Source of the DNA: Marivirga tractuosa DSM 4126 | Lineage (GTDB): Bacteria > Bacteroidota > Bacteroidia > Cytophagales > Cyclobacteriaceae | Reading direction: 5' to 3' | Length of the DNA stretch: 64,000 nucleotides | Assembly (NCBI RefSeq): GCF_000183425.1 | Contig: NC_014759.1 | Span: 2,077,001 to 2,141,000 of the forward strand | Program-made: the position numbers and the translations under genes | Notes under the pieces: generated by a model | Told to the model about the DNA's origin: nothing | Databases searched by the model: none | The model's input: the letters and a program-made list of their open reading frames with translations, nothing else | Shown: positions 35,830 through 45,254 of the stretch, one piece after another | Layout of the letters: every line of letters starts with the position of its first letter | How positions within the stretch are numbered: position 1 is the first letter of the stretch

Positions 35830-36609
35830 TTAAAGTTCGATTTCACCTTTAAAAACATTCTTTGCCGGTCCTGTTAACCAAACATTTCTGGCAGATCCTT
35901 CATCCAACTCAAATTCAACAACCAATTGTCCTCCTAAGGTTTCAATTTGAACTGGAGAAACACCACCATGCAATACATTCGCAATAGCGCAAGCCGTTAC
36001 TCCAGTGCCACATGACAAGGTTTCATCTTCTACTCCTCTTTCATAAGTCCTCACTGAGATTTTATTCTCAGAAAGCTTCTCTACAAAATTAACATTGATA
36101 CCTTCAGCTGCAAACTCTTCATTATAACGAATAGATGCACCTTCTTCTTTTACGTCTTTATTTTTTATGTTGCTGGCAAAAATAACATAATGAGGAGATC
36201 CTGTATTAATCGTGAAGTGCTCTGGAAAAGTATTAATTTCTGACTGGGCAACATCGTGCATGCTCAAGCGAACAATATCGCCTTCTATTGTGGCTTCATG
36301 TACCCCATCTGTTGAAAGAAAAGTAGTTTCACCCTTAATTATACCTAAAAATTGAGCAAATTTCACTGCGCATCGGCTTCCATTCCCGCACATACTTTGC
36401 GAGCCATCAGGATTAAAAAATATCATTTCAAAATCATACTCGTCATGATTTTCAATTAATATTAGACCATCAGAACCCACTCCGAATTTACGGTTACATA
36501 ATTTTTGGGCAATCGTTTTGTCCGTTTTATCCAGCTTTAGGGAGCGGTTATCCACCACCACAAAATCATTGCCTGTGCCCTGATATTTATAAAATTCAAA
36601 TCTTGCCAT
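35830..36609 (-). CDS. dapF: Diaminopimelate epimerase
   Basis: 259 residues from the ATG at 36609; a second ATG three codons upstream at 36618 is possible, but the family begins near MARFEFYKYQGTGNDFVVVDNR. Both catalytic cysteines are present, in MCGNGSRCAVKF and SCGTGVTAC. The enzyme interconverts LL- and meso-diaminopimelate for lysine and peptidoglycan synthesis. Same strand as secA, 67 bp upstream of it, so cotranscription is possible. Confidence 0.94.
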   Translation of the reverse strand: MARFEFYKYQGTGNDFVVVDNRSLKLDKTDKTIAQKLCNRKFGVGSDGLILIENHDEYDFEMIFFNPDGSQSMCGNGSRCAVKFAQFLGIIKGETTFLSTDGVHEATIEGDIVRLSMHDVAQSEINTFPEHFTINTGSPHYVIFASNIKNKDVKEEGASIRYNEEFAAEGINVNFVEKLSENKISVRTYERGVEDETLSCGTGVTACAIANVLHGGVSPVQIETLGGQLVVEFELDEGSARNVWLTGPAKNVFKGEIEL

Positions 36610-36748
36610 GTGCTCCATGAAGCGAAAATAACACCAAATAATTTCTTATGCCAGAATGGCACTTTGGAAATAGATTTAGTTCAAATTCAGAGTTGAAAAA
36701 AATCTCAAACTATTCAAATTTAGAGTGAATATTTTAAAATATAAACAC

Positions 36749-36788
36749 TAAATTTGTAACCATTGTGTAACGTTTACTAAGATGGTTA
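36749..36788 (+). promoter_or_regulatory. Promoter and putative operator of the methyltransferase gene
   Basis: TAAATTTG (36749-36756) is an exact TAnnTTTG -7 box. Just downstream, TAACCAT (36757-36763) and ATGGTTA (36782-36788) form an inverted repeat that ends 1 bp before the start codon, and GTAAC is repeated at 36756-36760 and 36767-36771. The position over the transcript start suits repression by the DNA-binding domain of the methyltransferase. Confidence 0.5.
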
Positions 36789-36789
36789 T

Positions 36790-38028
36790 ATGAAAGAATA
36801 CTTATCATTATCAGAAACATCGGAATTAGTCGGTAAAAGTAAGGAAACTTTAAGAAGGTGGGACAAAGAAGGAATATTAAATGCCGTTAGAGAACCGGTT
36901 TCAAATTATCGTGTTTATAAAAAATCTGATGTTCAAACTTTTTTAAAACCCTTATTTGATAATAATATAGAGGATGAGGTTTCTAATTTCGAAAAACCTG
37001 ATAATGAATATGCAGTATTAGAATTATTTGCTGGAGCCGGTGGATTAGCTGTTGGCTTAGAAAAAGCTGGATTAAAATGCCAAGCATTAAATGAAATTGA
37101 TAAATGGGCCTGTCAAACATTACGGAATAATAGACCTCATTGGAATGTTCTTGAAGGTGATATAAAAGATTTTGATTTCAAAGAACTTGAAAATCAAATA
37201 GATGTAGTAACAGGAGGCTTTCCTTGTCAGGCATTCAGTTATGCAGGAAAAAAACTGGGGTTAAAGGATGCAAGAGGCACTTTGTTTTATGAATTTGCAA
37301 GAGTAGTTACAGAAGTGAAACCAGCAATTTGCATAGGTGAAAATGTAAGAGGTCTTTTAAGCCATGACAATGGAAATACATTGCAAGGCATGATTTCCAT
37401 TTTAGATGAAATAGGTTATAAAGTTGTTCCTGTTAAAGTCTTGAAAGCTATACAATACAGGGTGCCTCAAAAACGTGAAAGATTAATTTTGGTGGGCATC
37501 AGAAAAGATATTGATATTGAATTTCTATACCCAAAACCTCACAAAAAAATCTATAATTTAAAAGATGCCCTGAAGAAAGGACCATTATTTAATTCCGATG
37601 TTCCTAAATCATTAGGTGCCAAATATCCTGAATACAAAAAAACAATTTTGGACTTAATTCCTCCTAAGGGATATTGGAGAGACTTGCCTATAGAGCTTCA
37701 GAAAGAATATATGGGCGGTAGTTTTTATTTGGGCGGAGGGAAAACCGGAATGGCTCGAAGAATTGGTTGGGATGAACCTTCCCTTACTTTAACTTGTAGT
37801 CCGGCACAAAAACAAACTGAAAGATGTCATCCTGATGAAACCCGCCCTTTTACGGTCAGGGAATATGCAAGAATTCAAACCTTTCCAGATGAATGGGAAT
37901 TTGCTGGCTCAATAGCTCAACAATACAAACAAATTGGTAATGCTGTCCCTGTAAATTTAGGTCAGGAATTAGGTTATTCCATTATAAAATTTTTGAATCA
38001 ATATTACAGCCTTTCAAAACCTAGATAG
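36790..38028 (+). CDS. DNA cytosine-5 methyltransferase with N-terminal MerR-like helix-turn-helix
   Basis: 412 residues. Residues 1-55 (YLSLSETSELVGKSKETLRRWDKEGIL...YRVYKKSDVQTFL) form a MerR/excisionase-type DNA-binding domain. The methyltransferase follows: motif I VLELFAGAGGLAVGLEKAG (about 76-94), motif IV GGFPCQAFSYAG with the catalytic Cys (about 145), motif VI GENVRGLLSHDNG, motif VIII PQKRERLILVGIR and motif X QIGNAVP. It protects the host site of the adjacent restriction enzyme; by comparison with Eco47II-type systems the site may be GGWCC or GGNCC (inference). A fused DNA-binding domain suggests autoregulation. Confidence 0.93.
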   Translation: MKEYLSLSETSELVGKSKETLRRWDKEGILNAVREPVSNYRVYKKSDVQTFLKPLFDNNIEDEVSNFEKPDNEYAVLELFAGAGGLAVGLEKAGLKCQALNEIDKWACQTLRNNRPHWNVLEGDIKDFDFKELENQIDVVTGGFPCQAFSYAGKKLGLKDARGTLFYEFARVVTEVKPAICIGENVRGLLSHDNGNTLQGMISILDEIGYKVVPVKVLKAIQYRVPQKRERLILVGIRKDIDIEFLYPKPHKKIYNLKDALKKGPLFNSDVPKSLGAKYPEYKKTILDLIPPKGYWRDLPIELQKEYMGGSFYLGGGKTGMARRIGWDEPSLTLTCSPAQKQTERCHPDETRPFTVREYARIQTFPDEWEFAGSIAQQYKQIGNAVPVNLGQELGYSIIKFLNQYYSLSKPR

Positions 38029-38768
38029 TAACTATAATTTTCAAAAGTAATTTGATCAAAAATTGAGCGCTGAGATTCTGAAATCGATTCTTGTATCTCA
38101 GTTAAAGCTGAGTTTTCTTGAATTTCATTCTCAGATTTGATGGAGCCTAAATAATCGGAAATTGCTAAAGGAAGGTTTTTATAAAGTTTAAAAAAGGCAT
38201 CCTCTTGACCGGTTAATAATGAATAGAATTGATCCCCGGAAATTTTATAAACACGACTGTGACTGTATTCTTTACCATTTATCTCTGCAAACCACTTTTC
38301 GTTAAAACTCTTCTTAGCCAAAATCTGAACCCAATAGCATTTTGCTTGCTTATAATCATCAGCATATCTTGCTAATTTCTGGAACAAGCTTTCCGAAGAG
38401 CTACTGTTCATGGTATTATGCTTATTTTTAATATCAGCAAATAGTGTGTCATCTTCGGCCTTTATATCAAATCCGCTTAAATCCCCTTTTTCATAGCCAT
38501 CAATCCCTCCCAGCAATTCTTCATGAAATGTACCTATTGAATTATTGATAGATTTATCTATTTGTCTTAACACTTCAGTTTCAATTATTTCTTCCTCATC
38601 CAGATTATTAAATTTTGAATCAAAGATTAGTTTTATGGTATCTACCTTATTTTTATAAAAAGTCTTTTTGGAAATATTTTCTTTCGCCTTCAAATATGAA
38701 TTATGAAGATTTTCGACACATTTTAATAAATGCTCATCCGCCACAAAATCAAGGTATTTATTTGCCAT
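38004..38768 (-). CDS. Type II restriction endonuclease, Eco47II-like
   Basis: 254 residues. The region FHEELLGGIDGYEKGDLSGFDIKAEDDTLFADIKNKHNTMNSSS carries the acidic and D-x-K residues of a PD-(D/E)XK nuclease, and its pattern, with YADDYKQAKCYWVQILAK after it, resembles the Eco47II family (PF09553), whose members cut GGNCC-type sites. It is convergent with its methyltransferase, and the two coding ends overlap by 25 bp. Together they form a compact type II restriction-modification system. Confidence 0.85.
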   Translation of the reverse strand: MANKYLDFVADEHLLKCVENLHNSYLKAKENISKKTFYKNKVDTIKLIFDSKFNNLDEEEIIETEVLRQIDKSINNSIGTFHEELLGGIDGYEKGDLSGFDIKAEDDTLFADIKNKHNTMNSSSSESLFQKLARYADDYKQAKCYWVQILAKKSFNEKWFAEINGKEYSHSRVYKISGDQFYSLLTGQEDAFFKLYKNLPLAISDYLGSIKSENEIQENSALTEIQESISESQRSIFDQITFENYSYYLGFERL

Positions 38769-38803
38769 AGATAATTCTTTGATTTAAAGTTATTAAAATA
38801 AAT

Positions 38804-40627
38804 TTACCCCACCATCAAATGCGCCCTAGGATATTTGTGTGTCGTGCTTGTAGCTCTATTGCTGAGGGCTAAAGCAAAAGTTAAAGTACCTACTCTACCA
38901 ATAAACATTGATAAAATAATGATAATTCTACCGCCAAGTGATAAATCAGCAGTAATCCCAGTACTTAAGCCTACCGTACCGAAAGCTGAAACTTGTTCAA
39001 AAATCAATCTTTCCAGCGTAATATCACCATCCGTTATGGTCAAAGCAAAAATAGCCATCAAATTCATAGTTGCGGCAAAGAAAAAGACTGACAAGGCTTT
39101 ATAAAGTAATTCTTTAGGTATGAATTTTCTATCGATCTCAATTTTAGCCCTATTATTTAAAGTTGCAACCACTGATTTAATCAACAAATAAAAAGTTGAG
39201 GTTTTAATCCCTCCACCCACAGAACCTGATGACGCCCCGACAAACATTAAGAAAGAGATTAGCACCAAGGCCGGGATTTTCAAGGCACTAAAGTCCACAG
39301 TGTTAAATCCTGCCGTTCTTGCAGTTGCAGATTGAAAAAAGCTGGTGATCAAAGCTTCCATAAAATTCATATCAGCCAAAGTGTTGTCTCTTTCTATAAA
39401 ATAAAAGGCTATCATGCCTGTGATGAGCAATACTAAGGAAGTATATACTGCTATTTTGGTACTCAATTTCCATTCCTTCCAAGGGTTTCTAAATCTATCC
39501 CTAAGATTGGAAAGTGAAAACAAATCCTGTAGTGAAGAAAACCCTATCCCTCCTAAAATCAGAGTTATGGCAATAATAATATGTAAAATATAACTGGTGG
39601 CTACTCCTTGTTCAAATAGGCCATTGGTAAATAAACTAAAACCTGCATTACAAAATGCACTGATAGAATGAAAGGCTGAAAAGAAAACCTTCTGCCCCAC
39701 GGTATTAAAATGAACATCCTGCCCCCAAGAGAAGAATATTAAAACAAAGGCAATAAACTCCACTAAAAAAGTGATAAAAAAGATTTTGCTCAATAAGCCT
39801 TTGGCGGAGAATAAAGAATCACTTTCAAGGAAATCTTGAAGCATTAGTTGTTGCTTGATCCCTACTCCTGTCTTTAAAAGTGAAGCTAAAAAAGAAGCAA
39901 ATGTAATGATGCCCAAGCCACCAAACTGCATTAAAATCATAATGACAAATTGCCCTTTCAACGAAAAGTAAGTAGCCGTATCTACAACAATCAAACCTGT
40001 CACGCAACTTGCACTTACAGCAGTAAACAATGCATCCATGAAAGGCATGGTTTCGTTTTCCACTGACATTTCAGGAAACATTAAAACACCAGTCCCAAAA
40101 AAGATCAAGATTATAAAACTAATGATAAAGGTTCTGGCAGGTTTCGTTTTGAGTTGAGATAAAATTACACTCGCTTTTACTCCTTCATATGAAATTAAAA
40201 TAATAAAATAAAAAGCCAGCAAAGTTTGATAGGCGTCCGCATAACTATTGAATTCAAAAAAGTCCTGTAAAAAATATACTATTCTATTATCAAAAGCATA
40301 ATAACTAATAGAATTTACGAGGATAATGATGACTAATATAAATTCTAGTTTATGAGATTGTAAAAATTCCAGTCTTCTAAAAGAGTAAAGCCATCGAATG
40401 AGGAAACTTAAAAAATAAAAAAACAGGATTATATCCAATGCCAGAAACACCTGTTCTAACTCCTCTTTATTTACATCAAATCCAAATTCATATAGTAATA
40501 TGACCGAAGCAGCTATCCATAAAAACACTTTAACAGAGCGAACCGTGGTGAGGACGGGCTTTTTACTCTTATAAATTGCGTTATTCAGCAATTCAATTAT
40601 TGTATTTTTAAATCTAGAGATTTTCAT
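38804..40627 (-). CDS. TrkH/KtrB family potassium uptake protein, copy 2
   Basis: 607 residues. After an N-terminal extension of about 170 residues with four or so membrane segments, the four pore loops of the superfamily are seen: SASCVTGLIVVDTAT, SAFCNAGFSLFTNG, TARTAGFNTVDFS and SAFGTVGLSTGIT, each with the filter glycine. Mediates K+ uptake across the inner membrane with a TrkA/KtrA-type regulator, which is not found in this window. It begins 23 bp after the paralogous gene upstream and is very similar to it along its whole length. Confidence 0.9.
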   Translation of the reverse strand: MKISRFKNTIIELLNNAIYKSKKPVLTTVRSVKVFLWIAASVILLYEFGFDVNKEELEQVFLALDIILFFYFLSFLIRWLYSFRRLEFLQSHKLEFILVIIILVNSISYYAFDNRIVYFLQDFFEFNSYADAYQTLLAFYFIILISYEGVKASVILSQLKTKPARTFIISFIILIFFGTGVLMFPEMSVENETMPFMDALFTAVSASCVTGLIVVDTATYFSLKGQFVIMILMQFGGLGIITFASFLASLLKTGVGIKQQLMLQDFLESDSLFSAKGLLSKIFFITFLVEFIAFVLIFFSWGQDVHFNTVGQKVFFSAFHSISAFCNAGFSLFTNGLFEQGVATSYILHIIIAITLILGGIGFSSLQDLFSLSNLRDRFRNPWKEWKLSTKIAVYTSLVLLITGMIAFYFIERDNTLADMNFMEALITSFFQSATARTAGFNTVDFSALKIPALVLISFLMFVGASSGSVGGGIKTSTFYLLIKSVVATLNNRAKIEIDRKFIPKELLYKALSVFFFAATMNLMAIFALTITDGDITLERLIFEQVSAFGTVGLSTGITADLSLGGRIIIILSMFIGRVGTLTFALALSNRATSTTHKYPRAHLMVG

Positions 40628-40650
40628 TTAATACTTTATACATCATAATA

Positions 40651-42471
40651 TCAGCCCACCATCAAATGCGCTTTAGGATATTTATAGTTTTGTGTAGTCT
40701 GCCTGCTACTTAATGCAAAAGCAAATGTAAGCGTCCCAACCCTTCCAACAAACATAGAAAGAATTATAACCGTCCTACCAGCAGTAGATAATTCAGAAGT
40801 AATACCAGTACTTAAACCTACTGTTCCAAATGCCGAAACTTGTTCAAAAATAATTTGAACGAATGAGAAATTACTATCTGTTAATGTTAAAATAAATACC
40901 CCGATCAAATTAATGGAGGCGGCAAAGAAAAAGATAGACAATGCCTTAAACAGTAATTCTTTTGGAATAAATCTTTTGTCAATTTCGATTTTTAACCGCC
41001 CCCTAATCGTGGCAAATACCGAAACCAGAATTAAATAAAAAGTAGAAGTTTTAATTCCGCCACCTACTGAGCCCGAGGACGCACCAATAAACATGAGAAA
41101 TGCCAGCAATATTAGTGTTGGGGTTCTTAAAGCTCCTATATCCACTGTATTGAAACCCGCGGTTCTGGTTACGGATTGAAAAAAGCTAGTAATTGTAGCT
41201 TCGATAAAGTTCTTATCTGACAAGATATAATCTCTTTCCAATAGATAAAATACCAACATCCCAAAAACAATTAAGAAAGCAGTGGTGTAAACTGCTACTT
41301 TGGTGCTTAAATTCCAATCTTTCCAAGGGTTTTGATAACGGTCTCTTAATCGTTGAACATTAAAAATATCCTGAATAGTAGAAAAACCGATAGTTCCAAA
41401 TATCATGGAAACAGCTACAACAATATGAAGGATATAACTAGTGGCAACTCCATGTTCGGCCAAGCCATTTGTAAAAAGGCTAAAGCCTGCATTACAGAAA
41501 GCACTGACTGCATGAAAAGCCGTAAAAAAAAGTTTTTGAGCTTGTGAATTGAAGACCACCCCATCTCCCCAGGTAAAATAAATCAATACAAAGGTGATAA
41601 GCTCCAATGAAATGGTGATGAAAATGATTTTCCGCAATAAGCCCTTTGCAGAAAAAAGAGATTCACTGATCAGGTAATCCTGCAAAAACAATTGCTGTTT
41701 AATGCCTACTCCGCTTTTCATAATATTAGCAAAAAAGGCCGCAAAAGAGATTATCCCTAGAGCACCAATTTGCACTAACATCATAATTACGATTTGCCCC
41801 TTTAGAGTAAAGAAAGTAGCTGTATCTACCACTATCAATCCTGTAACACAACATGCACTCACAGAAGTAAATAAGGCATCCATAAATTTCATCGAACCCT
41901 CTTGAACTGTCATGGCGGGCAACATCAGCATTCCTGTTCCGAAAAGTATCAATATAATAAAGCTGACTATGAATGAATGAGAAGGGCTTGCTTTAAGGCG
42001 AGAAAATATATCAGATGCGTTGACCAGTTCATAAAGAATCAGGATAATGAAGAAGAAAGTGATTAAAGCCAAATAAGCATCTTCGTAGCTTTCAAACTCA
42101 AAATTCTCGATAAAAAAACCCATTATCTTATTATCAAGAAACAGATGACTAATGGTATTAACGATGATAATCAATACCAAAAAAGTCTCTAATTTATTAT
42201 TTTTAATAAATTCGGTACGTCTAAACTCATAAAGTAAACGAATAAGAAAAGTGCTGAAATAAATGATAAGCACTACATCCAAACCCAAGAAAACTTGCTC
42301 TAATTCATCCTGTTCGGTTTCAAAACCAAAAACATATAAAAGAAGAATAGTTGCGGTAAGCCAAATAAATGCTTTTAAAGAAACCAGTGTATTCAAAACT
42401 TGCGTTCTGCTACTGTAAAGCAAGTTATTCAGCCATTCTGCAAAAGCATTTTTGAGTTTTGAAAATTTCAT
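40651..42471 (-). CDS. TrkH/KtrB family potassium uptake protein, copy 1
   Basis: 606 residues, a full-length paralogue of the next gene. Pore loops are SACCVTGLIVVDTAT, SAFCNAGFSLFTNG, VTRTAGFNTVDIG and SAFGTVGLSTGIT. The same N-terminal membrane extension and the identical end KAHLMVG / RAHLMVG show a tandem duplication. Which of the two is the main transporter, and whether they pair with each other, cannot be read from sequence. A TrkA-like partner must be elsewhere. Confidence 0.9.
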   Translation of the reverse strand: MKFSKLKNAFAEWLNNLLYSSRTQVLNTLVSLKAFIWLTATILLLYVFGFETEQDELEQVFLGLDVVLIIYFSTFLIRLLYEFRRTEFIKNNKLETFLVLIIIVNTISHLFLDNKIMGFFIENFEFESYEDAYLALITFFFIILILYELVNASDIFSRLKASPSHSFIVSFIILILFGTGMLMLPAMTVQEGSMKFMDALFTSVSACCVTGLIVVDTATFFTLKGQIVIMMLVQIGALGIISFAAFFANIMKSGVGIKQQLFLQDYLISESLFSAKGLLRKIIFITISLELITFVLIYFTWGDGVVFNSQAQKLFFTAFHAVSAFCNAGFSLFTNGLAEHGVATSYILHIVVAVSMIFGTIGFSTIQDIFNVQRLRDRYQNPWKDWNLSTKVAVYTTAFLIVFGMLVFYLLERDYILSDKNFIEATITSFFQSVTRTAGFNTVDIGALRTPTLILLAFLMFIGASSGSVGGGIKTSTFYLILVSVFATIRGRLKIEIDKRFIPKELLFKALSIFFFAASINLIGVFILTLTDSNFSFVQIIFEQVSAFGTVGLSTGITSELSTAGRTVIILSMFVGRVGTLTFAFALSSRQTTQNYKYPKAHLMVG

Positions 42472-42511
42472 TCCGTAAGAAACACTTGGCTTTTAAGTTT
42501 AATGCCTCAAT

Positions 42512-43507
42512 TTATAACTGTAAATTATGCTTTATTGCCTCTACTTCCAACTTTTTGGCATCAATTGGCACTACACCTAATTCTTCGCATACAATTCCTC
42601 CTCCTAAATTTGATAATGTGGCTACAAAATCTGCCTTTAAATTCAAGGCCATGCAAAGAGCTGCAATGCTAATTACTGTATCGCCCGCTCCCGAAACATC
42701 CGAAATACTTCTTTTGTAAGCCGGAATCAAAAAATCCTCTTGTTCGGATTGTATATAAACTCCTTTTTCCGATAAAGTAGTCATCACCATTTTGCATGAT
42801 AGGCGTTCTCGAAGTAATTGAGTTTGTGATTTTAACACTTCCTGATTTGAATGCTCAAAATTCACATTCATCCCCTCTTTCAGTTCTTTCAGATTAGGTT
42901 TAAATAAATCCACTCCTTTGTAATAAAAGAAGTTATTTTTCTTAGGATCTACCACTACTGGTTTACCTAACTCCTGAGCTCTTTCAACAGTATCTTGAAT
43001 AATTTGAGCATTGATGGTGCCTTTATCGTAATCCTCAAAAACCACTACATCCACTTCTGGTATCAGCTCCAAAATTTTTTGCGATAGTAAATTTTCTTCT
43101 GAAGAGTTTAGGGGCTCAAGGCTTTCCGAATCAACCCTTAAAAGATGTTGAGAACCGGACAAAACCCGCTCTTTAATGGTGGTTATTCTGTCTTTACTTC
43201 GAATAATCCCTTTAGCTGTAATATTTCTTTTCTTTAGTAAATCTTCAAAAATATTGGCTTCCTCATCATCTCCTAAAACAGCGCATAAAATGGGTTCTGC
43301 ACCTAATGATTGAAGATTTAGGGCAACATTGGCCGCCCCACCCATTCTTTTTTCACGGTTTTTCACATTTACGACTGGCACGGGTGCTTCAGGAGAAATC
43401 CTGGAAACAGTGCCCCAGATATAAGCATCAATCATCACATCACCAATGACTAATACTTTTAGTTTTTGAAATGCTTTAAAAAGGTCAGGAATATTTTGAA
43501 CAGGCAT
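42512..43507 (-). CDS. RfaE/HldE-type sugar kinase (PfkB family)
   Basis: 331 residues. The kinase domain of bifunctional HldE is matched by VLVIGDVMIDAYIWGTVSRISPEAPVPVV, then RMGGAANVALNLQSLGA, VDPKKNNFFYYKGVDLFKPN and the catalytic DVSGAGDTVIS. It phosphorylates heptose 7-phosphate in ADP-heptose synthesis. The C-terminal nucleotidyltransferase domain of HldE is absent, as in organisms with separate RfaE1 and RfaE2. It starts 1 bp after the aminotransferase stop and so shares its transcript. Confidence 0.88.
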   Translation of the reverse strand: MPVQNIPDLFKAFQKLKVLVIGDVMIDAYIWGTVSRISPEAPVPVVNVKNREKRMGGAANVALNLQSLGAEPILCAVLGDDEEANIFEDLLKKRNITAKGIIRSKDRITTIKERVLSGSQHLLRVDSESLEPLNSSEENLLSQKILELIPEVDVVVFEDYDKGTINAQIIQDTVERAQELGKPVVVDPKKNNFFYYKGVDLFKPNLKELKEGMNVNFEHSNQEVLKSQTQLLRERLSCKMVMTTLSEKGVYIQSEQEDFLIPAYKRSISDVSGAGDTVISIAALCMALNLKADFVATLSNLGGGIVCEELGVVPIDAKKLEVEAIKHNLQL

Positions 43508-43508
43508 A

Positions 43509-44711
43509 TTATTTTAATTCTGCCAATACTTTTTTCAATCGAGCCATTGCTTCTTTCAATTCATCATCGGAAGCCGCATAAGAAATCCTTATACAATTAG
43601 GCGCACCAAAGGCTGTTCCCGTCACCACTGAAACATTGGCTTTCTTCAGAATGTAAATTGCCAATTCATCAGCATTTTTCACTTTAGTTTCTCCATCAGA
43701 TTTTCCAAAGAAATTGCTGATATCAGGGAAAATATAAAAAGCTCCTTTTGGCACATTAGTCACCACCCCTGGCATTTCTTTCAATAAATCGAGCATCATA
43801 TCCCTGCGCTTATGGTATGTTTTGGTCATATCCATCGTTGGCTTTAAATCTTCTGTAATGGCAGCCAAGGCCGCTCTTTGTGCAATAGAAGAATTACCTG
43901 AAGTAATTTGCCCTTGAATTTTAGTGGCCGCTTTTGCTATTGGCAATGGAGCAGAAATATAACCTACTCTCCAGCCTGTCATGGCAAATCCTTTGGAGAA
44001 ACCATTTATGGTAATGGTTCTCTCTGCCATTCCTGGTAAAGATGCCATACTCACATGACCTTCATTTCCGAAGTTGATGTGCTCATAAATTTCATCAGAC
44101 ATTACAACTATATTGTCATATTGCCTTAAAACCATTGCCAATTTCTCTAATTCTTCTTTGGAGAATACGCTTCCTGTAGGGTTGCATGGAGAAGAATAAA
44201 GTACAGCTTTTGTATTATCGGTAATAGCATCTTTTAATTGCTCTGCAGTGGGCTTGAAATCGTTTTCCAAAGTCCCTGTTACATAAACAGGTGTTGCCCC
44301 CGCTAGCTTAACTAACTCAGTGTAACTCACCCAAAATGGTGCAAATACAATAACCTCATCCCCTGGGTTTAATAGAGACAACATTAAATTGGCTATGGAT
44401 TGTTTAGCACCATTTGATACTACTATTTGGTCGGGAGAACTTGGAATTCCATTTTCCTTTTCCAATTTATTAGCAATCGCTTCACGTAAATCTTGATAAC
44501 CTGAAACAGGTGGATATGCAAAATATTTCTCGCTATCAATTGCCTTTTTAGCTGCTTCTTGAATATGCTTAGGCGTTTTAAAGTCAGGTTCTCCCAAACT
44601 CAAACTAATAATATCAATCCCTTGAGATTTTAATTCTCTCGCTTTAGCCGCCATCGCTAAAGTTGCAGATTCAGACATATTCTTGATGCGATCGCTTATT
44701 GGATAGTTCAT
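43509..44711 (-). CDS. Aspartate aminotransferase-like PLP-dependent enzyme
   Basis: 400 residues, fold type I, class I. Recognised by LSLGEPDFKTPKHIQEAA, YPPVSGYQDLREAIANKL, SSPCNPTGSVFSKEEL, MSDEIYEH and the PLP lysine in NGFSKGFAMTGWRVGY; IRISYAAS holds the carboxylate-binding arginine. Likely transfers amino groups between aspartate or similar amino acids and 2-oxoglutarate; prephenate specificity cannot be excluded. Cytoplasmic. Confidence 0.92.
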   Translation of the reverse strand: MNYPISDRIKNMSESATLAMAAKARELKSQGIDIISLSLGEPDFKTPKHIQEAAKKAIDSEKYFAYPPVSGYQDLREAIANKLEKENGIPSSPDQIVVSNGAKQSIANLMLSLLNPGDEVIVFAPFWVSYTELVKLAGATPVYVTGTLENDFKPTAEQLKDAITDNTKAVLYSSPCNPTGSVFSKEELEKLAMVLRQYDNIVVMSDEIYEHINFGNEGHVSMASLPGMAERTITINGFSKGFAMTGWRVGYISAPLPIAKAATKIQGQITSGNSSIAQRAALAAITEDLKPTMDMTKTYHKRRDMMLDLLKEMPGVVTNVPKGAFYIFPDISNFFGKSDGETKVKNADELAIYILKKANVSVVTGTAFGAPNCIRISYAASDDELKEAMARLKKVLAELK

Positions 44712-44891
44712 AATGTATATGTTATTACTTTATTGCATGAAATTCAGAGGTAAATTGGATAACAGGCTAATTTCACCACCAATTTCATTGATTTTTTAAT
44801 TCAGCGCTAAAATTAAGTAATTAGCTATTGATGTGCTAATTTTTCAATTGACAAATCATTAGATCAATTGACAATTAATGCTTACTAACTA

Positions 44892-45165
44892 CGAGCTGGG
44901 AAGCTAGTACCAGCTCGGGTACTATAAGGTCGTTCCTACGGAACTTAAGGGAGTACATTGATTAGAGTTACCATAAGTCCGTCCCGCTGGGACATGTAAA
45001 AGCACCCTGAAGTTTTAGTTTAATAATATGAAATCAGATGTTTAGCAACGTAATATTCATTTCACAATTGTATATAGTCTTGAGAGCCACAGTATTTCAG
45101 GCTCCATAGGGGCTGAATAACGGTAATTATCACCTAAAAACTGCCTCTCCAAGCTCCGTAGGAGC
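44892..45165. repeat. Cluster of small GC-rich hairpins in a gene-free region
   Basis: The 543-bp gap 44712-45254 has no gene. It contains CGAGCTGG / CCAGCTCG (44892-44899, 44910-44917) and four hairpins of one design, a 5-bp stem with a three-base loop and a CC-NNN-GG apex: GTTCC-tac-GGAAC (44932-44944), GTCCC-gct-GGGAC (44981-44993), GCTCC-ata-GGGGC (45101-45113) and GCTCC-gta-GGAGC (45153-45165). They stand out from the AT-rich background and look like fragments of a dispersed repeat family. Confidence 0.55.
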
Positions 45166-45189
45166 GACCTTAATTGATCTGCTTTGGTT

Positions 45190-45233
45190 TTAAATAAAAA
45201 AATAGCCTGCAATTTCTCCATCGCAGGCTATTT
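45190..45233 (-). terminator. Terminator after the lipoprotein gene at 45255
   Basis: Perfect 11-bp stem AAATAGCCTGC (45200-45210) / GCAGGCTATTT (45223-45233), with A7 on its low side, read as a T run on the minus strand. Confidence 0.85.
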
Positions 45234-45254
45234 AATCAATAATTAATCTCTATT

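Noticed and set aside
38768..38803. Controller (C) protein gene for the restriction system
   Set aside because: The gap is too short and no small HTH gene is near; regulation is more likely through the fused MerR-like domain.
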